The notes beneath the pieces are model-generated. The model was not told the DNA's origin. It did not search any database and worked only from the letters and a program-made list of their open reading frames with translations. 19,222 nucleotides of DNA from DT-110 sp964342305. Its GTDB lineage: Bacteria; Bacteroidota; Bacteroidia; Chitinophagales; Saprospiraceae. This document shows positions 13,031-19,222 of this stretch, in pieces. The position numbers were made by a program, and so were the translations under genes. Position 1 is the stretch's first letter. Every line of letters starts with the position of its first letter. Where the stretch lies: positions 1 to 19,222 of the forward strand of contig CAYFGK010000134.1 of the NCBI GenBank assembly GCA_964342305.1. Direction: 5' to 3'.

Positions 13031-14209
13031 ATGAAATTCGGAACTAAATGCATCCACGCCGGCGTTGAGCCCGATCCGGCGACCGGTGCAGTAATGACCC
13101 CCATTTACCAGACCTCCACCTACGCTCAGGAGTCACCCGGCCAACACAAAGGGTTTGAGTACGCCCGTACCCAGAATCCGACGCGGCACGCTCTCGAAAA
13201 CAACCTGGCGTCGCTCGAAAGTGGTGCTGCAGCCATTTGTTTTTCAAGTGGTCTGGCAGCTATGGATGCCATCATCCGCATGCTGAATCCGGGGGATGAA
13301 GTACTTTCAGTTAACGATCTGTACGGGGGATCCTACCGCCAACTCACCAAGGTCCACGGTCGCTTCGGCATCAAGTCGAAGTTTATCAGTATGAATGAAC
13401 CAGAGGATATAGTTCCTCATATTTCGGAACATACCAAACTACTGTGGATTGAGACACCGACCAATCCCATGCTCAATGTTGTAGATATTGAGGCTATTTG
13501 TGCGCTTGCGCAAAAACACGGAGTGCTAACCTGCGTTGACAACACCTTCGCCTCTCCCTACCTGCAACGCCCCATCGAACTGGGTGCCGATATAGTAATG
13601 CACTCCGCTACCAAGTACCTTGGTGGTCACTCCGATGTAGTGCACGGGGCCGTCATCGTTAAAGACCCTGCCCACGAGGCTCACTTCCGGTTTACCCAAA
13701 ATGCGGTGGGTGCAGTTCCCGGTCCTCAGGATTGTTTTTTGCTGCTTCGCGGTATTAAAACCCTGCATCTGCGTGTCGAACGCGCTTGTGAAAACGCAGC
13801 ACAGGTAGCTCGGCATCTGCAGCAGCACCCCAAGGTTAATAAAGTGTATTACCCTGGCCTGGAAAACCACCCACAACACGAACTGGCCAGCCGGCAAATG
13901 AAGCACTTTGGCGCCATGGTCTCTTTCGACCTGCACCAAAACACCCTGGATTACGCAACCCACGTTCTATCGAACACGCATTTATTCACCCTGGCCGAAT
14001 CCTTGGGCGGAGTGGAATCCCTAATCGGGCACCCGGCCAGTATGACGCACGCCAGCATCCCGCGGGAGGAACGCCTGAAAGTTGGTCTTACCGATTCTCT
14101 GATCCGACTGAGTATTGGCATTGAAGATGCCGATGACCTGATCGCTGACCTCGATGCTGCCCTGGAGAAATTGCCGGCAGCCAGGGAAATACCCGCCAAT
14201 ACACATTAG
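13031..14209 (+). CDS. metB: Cystathionine gamma-synthase/lyase-type PLP enzyme
   Basis: From the ATG at 13031 the protein has 392 residues, the usual length of the Cys/Met metabolism PLP family. The pyridoxal phosphate lysine is Lys195 in HSATKYLGGHSD. Other landmarks are YARTQNPTR (44-52), FSSGLAAMDA (71-80), the PLP-contacting VDNTFASPY (169-177) and SLGGVESLIGHPASMTHA (334-351). Members either make cystathionine from an activated homoserine plus cysteine (synthase) or split it to cysteine, 2-oxobutyrate and ammonia (lyase); sequence inspection does not separate the two with certainty, so the symbol is tentative. A TTG at 12992 would add 13 non-conserved residues and is rejected. Probably the last gene of the transketolase operon, ending at a strong terminator. 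Confidence 0.9.
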   Translation: MKFGTKCIHAGVEPDPATGAVMTPIYQTSTYAQESPGQHKGFEYARTQNPTRHALENNLASLESGAAAICFSSGLAAMDAIIRMLNPGDEVLSVNDLYGGSYRQLTKVHGRFGIKSKFISMNEPEDIVPHISEHTKLLWIETPTNPMLNVVDIEAICALAQKHGVLTCVDNTFASPYLQRPIELGADIVMHSATKYLGGHSDVVHGAVIVKDPAHEAHFRFTQNAVGAVPGPQDCFLLLRGIKTLHLRVERACENAAQVARHLQQHPKVNKVYYPGLENHPQHELASRQMKHFGAMVSFDLHQNTLDYATHVLSNTHLFTLAESLGGVESLIGHPASMTHASIPREERLKVGLTDSLIRLSIGIEDADDLIADLDAALEKLPAAREIPANTH

Positions 14210-14240
14210 GTCGATTAGTATAAAGGCCTGATTGTCTGCT

Positions 14241-14279
14241 AATACCCCCATAACCTGCCAGGTTGTGGGGGTATTTTTT
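14241..14279 (+). terminator. Rho-independent terminator after the PLP-enzyme gene
   Basis: A 16-bp stem with one G-T wobble (AATACCCCCATAACCT, loop GCC, AGGTTGTGGGGGTATT) is followed by a T run ending at 14279. It lies 31 bp after the stop codon. Confidence 0.92.
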
Positions 14280-14301
14280 ACCACCCTGATGAACGCAAGT
14301 G

Positions 14302-14352
14302 TTGCACGATGAAACAATTTGTTTTATATTGCGATAAAACAAACAATTTGTT
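14302..14352 (+). promoter_or_regulatory. Promoter with twin dyads upstream of the glucosaminidase-like gene
   Basis: TTG (14302-14304), a 20-nt spacer and TATATTGC (14325-14332) give a promoter close to the Bacteroidota pattern. Two almost identical 13-bp dyads, AAACAATTTGTTT (14312-14324) and AAACAATTTGTTA (14341-14353), each have arms AACAA/TTGTT around a central T and lie 29 bp apart. One fills the spacer and the other the leader up to the ATG. A further GTTTTAT/ATAAAAC inverted repeat (14321-14327 and 14334-14340) spans the -7 box. The arrangement suggests repressor control; no regulator is identified. Confidence 0.5.
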
Positions 14353-15063
14353 ATGCAGCAACAAACTACGCAGTTCCTACGCAAGAATGCCTGGCGCCTG
14401 GTGCTGGTGATTTTGCTACTGGTTGTTGCCTCCAAAAAGGATATGCGCTTTCACCTGAACCTCAACCGACCGGCGCCTGATTCTTCGGATACCTCAACCC
14501 CAGCAAAACCCATCGCTACCGCCGACACCGAAAAAGCCACCATCATGGAGCGGTTTCAATTTCGGTTATTCCCGAGCAGGGGCAAGGGCCAGGCAAGCAC
14601 CGGGTTTACAGACCCCGTTCCCGAGCTTGATCCCCAGGCACAAGATGCCTTTGTACGTCGCTTTGCGAGGGTGGCCATTGCGGAGCGGAAAAAATTCGGA
14701 ATACCATCATCCTATATCCTGGCCAATGCTTTATTACACAGCCGGGCCGGCTATGACCCCAGGGTACAACTGGGAAACAACTACTTTGGTATCCCGTGTA
14801 CACCCGGCTGGCGCGGGGCGACCATTCAGGTTGACGGCATTTGCTACCGGGCTTACGAAACCCCCTGGATGAGCTTTCGCGACCACAGTTTATTTGTAAC
14901 TACGGGCCCCAATGCACCTGAAAAGCCACCGCTACCTACTGATTACATCGGTTGGGCCGATGTGACCGTTGCCAGCGGTTATCCGGCTAACGAACGCTAC
15001 CAAAAAGCGATAAAAACAATCATTGAAGAATTGCAGTTGTTCCTGATCGATGAACAGGAATGA
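14353..15063 (+). CDS. Glucosaminidase-fold (FlgJ/LytG-like) protein lacking the usual catalytic glutamate
   Basis: The 236-residue protein has an N-terminal membrane anchor (about 13-27), a Pro/Thr-rich linker (about 38-65) and a glucosaminidase domain (about 95-232). Domain landmarks are FVRRFARVAIAERKKFGIPSS (100-120), NNYFGIPC (142-149), the Gly-Ile-Cys-Tyr-Arg-Ala-Tyr block (162-168) and the SFRDHSLFV block (174-182). In active relatives the helix after ILA reads ALLESGxG with a catalytic Glu; here it is ALLHSRAG, with His129 at that position (codon CAC in clean sequence context). Hence it is either an inactive, peptidoglycan-binding member or one using another residue. It ends 4 bp before a convergent SH3-domain gene. 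Confidence 0.85.
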   Translation: MQQQTTQFLRKNAWRLVLVILLLVVASKKDMRFHLNLNRPAPDSSDTSTPAKPIATADTEKATIMERFQFRLFPSRGKGQASTGFTDPVPELDPQAQDAFVRRFARVAIAERKKFGIPSSYILANALLHSRAGYDPRVQLGNNYFGIPCTPGWRGATIQVDGICYRAYETPWMSFRDHSLFVTTGPNAPEKPPLPTDYIGWADVTVASGYPANERYQKAIKTIIEELQLFLIDEQE

Positions 15064-15067
15064 TCAT

Positions 15068-15574
15068 TTAATACGCTAGAGGATTTTTTTGCTTGTAGTA
15101 GTGTACCCCTGCTCCGAAGACCCAGCCTTCGTGCCCCTTCGGGGTTCGAACCTTAATCCAGGGTTCGTTGGCCATCCCCTTTCCGAGGTTCACTTCGGTC
15201 GTAAAATCAGTCCATTCATTGAGGAAAAGAACTTCCTCGAAAAGGGGTAACTGGTCCACTACTTCAGCGTCCAGGGCAGGTGCATTGCGCACGTTCAGAT
15301 CATCGATGGTGACGTATAAAGGCGTGAGTTCGGCCCGATTCTTCGTTTGGGACTGAAGGCGGGCAGTCTCCAGGCTATCTTGCCTGGCTGCCAAACGGGC
15401 CAGGCTGTCAGCTTCGGCCTGTTGGGGATCTGTTTGTTCTTCCGGATCTTCCGACAGGATTTCCTGGCGGGTGCGGGAACACTTACTAACGGCCCAGATC
15501 ATAAAGCTTAGCAGGAAGATGCCGATTATGATCATTTCAAGTTTGGGGAGAACCGATGTCTTTTTGTCACTCAT
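15068..15574 (-). CDS. Membrane-anchored bacterial SH3-domain protein
   Basis: The 168-residue protein has a short cytoplasmic N terminus, one transmembrane helix (about 13-31), an acidic/Gln-Ala-rich, probably helical stalk (about 38-80) and a C-terminal SH3b-like domain (about 86-160) with the typical DLNVRNAPALDAEVV start and the PWIKVRTPKGHEGWVFG end. SH3b domains usually bind cell-wall peptides. The domain faces the periplasm. The gene is convergent with the glucosaminidase-like gene with 4 bp between stops, a pairing that suggests but does not prove a shared cell-wall role. No enzyme domain is present. A TATTGTTG sequence about 30 bp upstream of the ATG may be a weak -7 box. Confidence 0.85.
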   Translation of the reverse strand: MSDKKTSVLPKLEMIIIGIFLLSFMIWAVSKCSRTRQEILSEDPEEQTDPQQAEADSLARLAARQDSLETARLQSQTKNRAELTPLYVTIDDLNVRNAPALDAEVVDQLPLFEEVLFLNEWTDFTTEVNLGKGMANEPWIKVRTPKGHEGWVFGAGVHYYKQKNPLAY

Positions 15575-15971
15575 GGTACCGGGTTATTGCGGTGCAACAA
15601 TAGAATGCTTAATTTAACGTAAGGTTGGGGTCCAACCGTTCGGTAAATTACTGAAGGCTGCAACCTTACGATGTATTTAGTATAGGGTATTTGGTAGTAG
15701 GACTTAATTAAATCCATGTACCCAATACCAATTTCTATGTACCCTGAGGTTGGGCATTGATAATGGTCACTTTACAAAATAGCCATCGCCTAACCTCATG
15801 ATAAGTTAAGAAGCCTGCCCATAAAGGTAGCGGGGTACTCGGTCAAATTCCAATAATACTATTCGAAATCCCAATTCACCGGGATAATCGAACCGGAATA
15901 CAGAACAAGTGTATTAACCCCGCAAGGCTGAATACCTGGAAGAACACCCACCACATAAAGATCGAACCAAT
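15575..15971. other. Divergent intergenic region of 397 bp with several inverted repeats
   Basis: No supported gene. CGTAAGGTTG (15618-15627) pairs perfectly with CAACCTTACG (15661-15670), while the overlapping GGTTGG (15623-15628) can instead pair with CCAACC (15632-15637); the two stems exclude each other. A third, imperfect stem joins TGAGGTTGGGC (15745-15755) with GCCTAACCTCA (15788-15798). Degenerate GTACCCAATACCA-like words occur near 15676-15743. Promoters of dprA and of the SH3 gene should be here, but no exact TAnnTTTG box is seen. Confidence 0.5.
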
Positions 15972-17081
15972 ATGACAGAGGAAATCTGCCGGCTGGCGCT
16001 GGTATGTGTACCAAAGGTGGGTGCCCAGACCGCCAAAACATTATTGAGCTATTGTGGGAGTGCCGAAGGGGTTTTTAAAGCCAGTCAAAAAGAATTGCTG
16101 GCTATTCCCGGCATCGGCGAGCAATTGGCGGCCCATATCCGGAACCCTGAGTTGCCCGACCGGGCTGCCAGGGAGTGGGATCGAATGCAGGAAGAAGGCA
16201 TTCGTCTGGTCTTTTACCAGGACCCCGAATACCCCCGGCGATTGCATTCCTATTTCGATGCGCCGGTGGGATTATTTTTATCGGGAGATATGGACCTGAA
16301 TGCCCAAAAGATCCTTTCCATCATCGGCACCCGAAAGCCTACCCGCGAAGGGCTACAGATTTGCAACCAGCTAGTGGAGGAATTACGCCCATACCAACCA
16401 ACTATCGTCAGTGGAATGGCCTATGGTATTGATATCTGTGCCCACCGGGCAGCCCTGGAGCAGGAACTTCCCACCGTCGGGGTACTGGCCCACGGCCACG
16501 GTTACCTCTACCCCACGGCCCACCGGGCAGATGCGGAACGTATGCTATCCAACGGAGGACTAATTAGTGAGTATCCGAGGTTTGTGTATCCCGAAAAAGA
16601 ATACTTTCCCATGCGGAACCGCATCGTTGCCGGCATGTGTGATGCACTGGTCGTCATTGAAACCGGCGAACGAGGAGGCTCCATCATTACTGCCAACCTG
16701 GCCAACGGCTACCATAAAGATGTTTTTGCCGTTCCCGGTCGTCTCTCCGATCCTCGCTCCCGAGGGTGTAATCAATTGATAAAATCCCACCGCGCCTCCC
16801 TCCTCGAAAGTGCAAAAGATATCAGTTATATCATGGGGTGGGATGCTGCCAAAAATGGTCAGCAACAACAGCAATCCCTCTTCCCCGAGCTGTCGGAAGA
16901 AGAGAAAAATATCGTAGCTTTGTTAGCGGATGCTGGTCCGGTAAATATCGATTGGCTCTGTTACCAGAGTCAGCTAAGCAACAGTAAGGTCGCAGCTCTG
17001 TTGTTAGAGTTGGAATGCCGTGGAGTTATCCTGGCCAAACCTGGCAATCGGTATACCTTGTCCCAGGTAAGGACCTCATAA
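15972..17081 (+). CDS. dprA: DNA-processing protein DprA
   Basis: The 369-residue protein has an N-terminal helix-hairpin-helix region (about 8-60, with IPGIGEQLAAHI), the central Rossmann-like DprA/Smf domain (about 75-285) and a C-terminal winged-helix domain (about 305-365). Signature blocks are IIGTRKPTREG (117-127), SGMAYGIDICAHRAAL (147-162), YLYPTAHR (178-185), FPMRNRIVAGM (212-222) and GGSIITANLA (235-244). A five-Gln run (297-301) forms the linker to the last domain. DprA loads RecA onto incoming single-stranded DNA during natural transformation; it is also widespread in species not known to be competent. The start at 15972 matches the family. It may be co-transcribed with the phosphatase gene 59 nt downstream. 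Confidence 0.95.
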   Translation: MTEEICRLALVCVPKVGAQTAKTLLSYCGSAEGVFKASQKELLAIPGIGEQLAAHIRNPELPDRAAREWDRMQEEGIRLVFYQDPEYPRRLHSYFDAPVGLFLSGDMDLNAQKILSIIGTRKPTREGLQICNQLVEELRPYQPTIVSGMAYGIDICAHRAALEQELPTVGVLAHGHGYLYPTAHRADAERMLSNGGLISEYPRFVYPEKEYFPMRNRIVAGMCDALVVIETGERGGSIITANLANGYHKDVFAVPGRLSDPRSRGCNQLIKSHRASLLESAKDISYIMGWDAAKNGQQQQQSLFPELSEEEKNIVALLADAGPVNIDWLCYQSQLSNSKVAALLLELECRGVILAKPGNRYTLSQVRTS

Positions 17082-17140
17082 CTCGATGGCAATAACACTG
17101 CCTAAATCAATGTCTTTAAGCTGAAAAAGCGAATACCATT

Positions 17141-18265
17141 ATGAAAAAATGTGTTTGGGCGCTCGCCCTGCTGGTCTGGATGACGGGATGTGCAACCCCC
17201 ACACCAAACCCTTCTCCCTCCAATGATCTTCGCCCCGCCAGGAAAGCCAAAAACGTCATCCTGCTCATTGGTGACGGAATGGGACTGACACAGATCAGTG
17301 CTGGATTATATAGCAATAACAACAAACTGGAACTCGAACGATTCCCAGTAGTAGGCATACACAAATCATATGCTGCCGATAACCTGATCACCGACTCAGC
17401 AGCTGGTGCTACGGCCTTTGCCTGCGGCGTCAAAACCTATAACGGGGCAATTGCAGTTGATACCGATACCAATGCAGTCCGCACGATCCTGGAGGAAGCG
17501 GAAGCCAGAGGCTTAGCTACGGGGCTGGTTGCTACGTCGACCATCGTCCACGCCACTCCGGCATCCTTTATTGCCCACGTCAAATCCCGGCAGATGTATG
17601 AGGATATAGCCGCCGATTTTCTGGAAACGGAAATTGACTTCTTCGTGGGAGGAGGTAAAAAATACTTCGACCGCCGGGAAACGGACGATCGCAATATTTA
17701 TCAGGAATTGGAGGACAAAGGATATGTGATGTCCGATTACTTCCAGAAAGATCTAAACAAAGTCAAGGTCGATGCCTCCAAAAACTTTGGCTACCTGACG
17801 GCCGATGCCGACCCCCTCCCCTACCGCCAGGGGCGTAAATACCTGAAACCCGCCAGTGAAATGGCCATTGAGTTCCTGGAAGAACACGATGCTTCCGACA
17901 AGGGCTATTTCCTGATGATTGAGGGTTCACAAATCGATTGGGGCGGGCATGCCAATGACTCGGACTACATCATCACCGAAATGCTGGACTTTAACCAGGT
18001 AATCGGTGCCGTGCTTGATTACGCTGAGAAAGATGGTGAGACCCTCGTCATTGTAACTGCCGACCACGAAACAGGCGGCTACGCCATTAACCCCGGTTCC
18101 CGAATGGGACGCATTGAGGCCGGTTTCTCTACCGACTATCACACAGCGGCAATGATCCCCGTTTTCGCCTACGGGCCAGGAGCTGAGTTATTCGCCGGTA
18201 TTTACGAGAATACAGCTATTTACACAAAGATGCGACGGGCCCTGAACTTCGAACGCAACCAATAA
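17141..18265 (+). CDS. Alkaline phosphatase, lipoprotein form
   Basis: The 374-residue protein has a lipoprotein signal peptide (hydrophobic residues 5-13, Met-Thr-Gly-Cys lipobox, Cys17) and a Pro-rich tether. The alkaline phosphatase fold carries Asp45 (in LIGDGMG), the phosphorylated Ser86 in TDSAAGATAF, Glu261/Asp266/His270 in EGSQIDWGGH, Asp308/His309 in TADHETGG and His334 in DYHTAAMIP, so both zinc sites and the magnesium site are complete. It should hydrolyse phosphomonoesters at the cell surface or in the periplasm. It is shorter than E. coli PhoA and lacks the inserted crown regions. The next gene, lipA, is convergent across a strong shared terminator. No Pho-box-like repeat is evident upstream. 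Confidence 0.94.
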   Translation: MKKCVWALALLVWMTGCATPTPNPSPSNDLRPARKAKNVILLIGDGMGLTQISAGLYSNNNKLELERFPVVGIHKSYAADNLITDSAAGATAFACGVKTYNGAIAVDTDTNAVRTILEEAEARGLATGLVATSTIVHATPASFIAHVKSRQMYEDIAADFLETEIDFFVGGGKKYFDRRETDDRNIYQELEDKGYVMSDYFQKDLNKVKVDASKNFGYLTADADPLPYRQGRKYLKPASEMAIEFLEEHDASDKGYFLMIEGSQIDWGGHANDSDYIITEMLDFNQVIGAVLDYAEKDGETLVIVTADHETGGYAINPGSRMGRIEAGFSTDYHTAAMIPVFAYGPGAELFAGIYENTAIYTKMRRALNFERNQ

Positions 18266-18278
18266 AAGGGATTGTATT

Positions 18279-18320
18279 CCAACAAAAAAGGGCGCACAAA
18301 TGTGCGCCCTTTTTTGTTGG
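18279..18320. terminator. Bidirectional terminator between phosphatase and lipA
   Basis: A perfect 20-bp inverted repeat with a 2-nt spacer centres on AAGGGCGCACA/TGTGCGCCCTT. A-runs on the left arm and T-runs on the right arm give a U-tract to either transcript. It lies between two convergent genes and is 10 bp from the lipA stop. Confidence 0.95.
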
Positions 18321-18330
18321 ATTCTACAGA

Positions 18331-19203
18331 TTACAAGTGTCGTTCTGCATGGTAAGAGGACCGAACGAGAGGACCGCTTTCCACGAAATCGAACCCTTTC
18401 TCCATTCCGACTTCCTTGTACCTGGCAAAGGTATCGGGATGCACGTATTCAGCTACATCGAGGTGCATTTTCGTAGGTTGCAGATACTGACCGATGGTCA
18501 GCACATCACAACCATGGGCCAGCAGGTCATCCATCGTTTGGTAAACCTGCTCGTCGGTTTCACCCAAGCCGACCATAATACCCGATTTGGTTCGCTTGCC
18601 AAAATCCTTAGTGCGTTGGATTTGCTCCAGACTGCGATGGTATTTGGCCTGCGGACGAACCTTCCGGTACAGGGCTTCAACCGTCTCCATATTATGAGAT
18701 ACGACTTCCTGACCACCACTGATCATGCGTTCCAAAGCTGACCAGGTAGCACGAACATCCGGAATCAGGGTTTCAATAGTGACATGTGGTGTGCGCTCCT
18801 TCACGGCACGAACCGTTTCGTACCAAACTTCAGCACCCCGGTCCTTGAGCTCGTCGCGGTTAACGGAGGTAATCACGGCGTGCTTAACATCCATGAGGTC
18901 AATGGCCTCCGCAACACGACGGGGTTCATCCTCATCGTACTCCGGCGGACGCCCCGTTTTCACGGCACAGAAAGAGCAGGAACGGGTGCAGGTATTACCC
19001 AGGATCATAAAGGTAGCCGTCCCGGCTCCCCAGCATTCACCCATGTTCGGGCAATTACCACTTTGACAAATTGTATGGAGATTATAGTCGTCGACCAAGC
19101 GACGCACTTTTTTATATTCGGGACCGATAGGCAGTTTGACCCGCAGCCAGTCGGGCTTACGGCGTCTCGGTTCCTTTTTTTCAACTATCGGTAATTCGAT
19201 CAT
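18331..19203 (-). CDS. lipA: Lipoyl synthase
   Basis: The 290-residue protein is a radical SAM enzyme with two iron-sulfur clusters. The auxiliary cluster cysteines are Cys46, Cys51 and Cys57 (ICQSGNCPNMGEC), and the radical SAM cluster cysteines are Cys72, Cys76 and Cys79 (CTRSCSFC). The C-terminal RSSYHAE block supplies the conserved serine that completes the auxiliary cluster. It inserts two sulfurs into protein-bound octanoyl groups to make the lipoyl cofactor of 2-oxoacid dehydrogenases and the glycine cleavage system. Length and order match the family. The ATG at 19203 follows a strong ribosome binding site. No lipB is visible; the promoter is beyond the window. Confidence 0.97.
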   Translation of the reverse strand: MIELPIVEKKEPRRRKPDWLRVKLPIGPEYKKVRRLVDDYNLHTICQSGNCPNMGECWGAGTATFMILGNTCTRSCSFCAVKTGRPPEYDEDEPRRVAEAIDLMDVKHAVITSVNRDELKDRGAEVWYETVRAVKERTPHVTIETLIPDVRATWSALERMISGGQEVVSHNMETVEALYRKVRPQAKYHRSLEQIQRTKDFGKRTKSGIMVGLGETDEQVYQTMDDLLAHGCDVLTIGQYLQPTKMHLDVAEYVHPDTFARYKEVGMEKGFDFVESGPLVRSSYHAERHL

Positions 19204-19209
19204 ACAAGG

Positions 19210-19218
19210 CCTCCTTTT
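19210..19218 (-). promoter_or_regulatory. Strong Shine-Dalgarno sequence of lipA
   Basis: The minus strand reads AAAAGGAGG six nt before the lipA ATG. It fixes the start codon. Such a near-perfect Shine-Dalgarno is uncommon in Bacteroidota, where A-rich leaders are the rule. Confidence 0.75.
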
Positions 19219-19222
19219 GTGC

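Overview
The window reads as a chromosomal segment of a Bacteroidota bacterium, most likely of the Saprospiraceae/Lewinella type; the lineage is my inference from gene content. The main pointers are a PorW/SprE-like type IX secretion lipoprotein, a DUF2480 protein, a transketolase split into two adjacent genes, several lipoproteins with signal peptides ending in Cys, and candidate promoters that fit the Bacteroidota pattern TTG-N17-23-TAnnTTTG. Nothing indicates a prophage, transposon, CRISPR array, rRNA or tRNA. Most genes are housekeeping or cell-envelope genes.

Layout. Positions 1-2870: the 5' end of a lipoprotein gene (-), a TIGR01777-type NAD-dependent epimerase (+), a small HAD-type phosphatase-like protein (-), and a membrane-anchored M23 peptidase (-). 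Positions 3081-7564: the large porW-like gene (+), a small DUF3817 membrane protein (+), and an MltD-like lytic transglycosylase (-), separated by intergenic simple-repeat arrays. Positions 7829-9350: a minus-strand operon of a small membrane protein, scpB and a DUF2480 gene. Positions 9651-10971: a gamma-carbonic-anhydrase/PaaY-like protein (+), a small lipoprotein (-) and an HU-type DNA-binding protein (+). Positions 11113-14279: a probable operon of transketolase N half, transketolase C half and a cystathionine gamma-synthase-type enzyme, ending in a clear terminator. Positions 14302-15574: a glucosaminidase-fold protein that lacks the expected catalytic glutamate, convergent with a membrane-anchored SH3-domain protein. 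Positions 15972-19218: dprA, a lipoprotein alkaline phosphatase and, convergent across a 20-bp terminator stem, lipoyl synthase.

Functional threads. Four genes act on or probably bind peptidoglycan: the M23 peptidase, the lytic transglycosylase, the glucosaminidase-like protein and the SH3 protein. PorW and at least three lipoproteins add to the envelope theme. Chromosome biology is represented by ScpB, HU and DprA. Central metabolism is represented by transketolase, the PLP enzyme and LipA.

The least ordinary material is small. There is a 128-bp hairpin built from 9-nt units, in phase on both arms, that starts in the stop region of the DUF2480 gene. The glucosaminidase-like protein has His where the catalytic Glu is expected, and its promoter region carries twin 13-bp dyads. 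A 20-bp perfect palindrome lies next to a third half-copy. Alternating 7-mer arrays flank the DUF3817 gene in inverted orientation. I found no clear new multi-gene system here.
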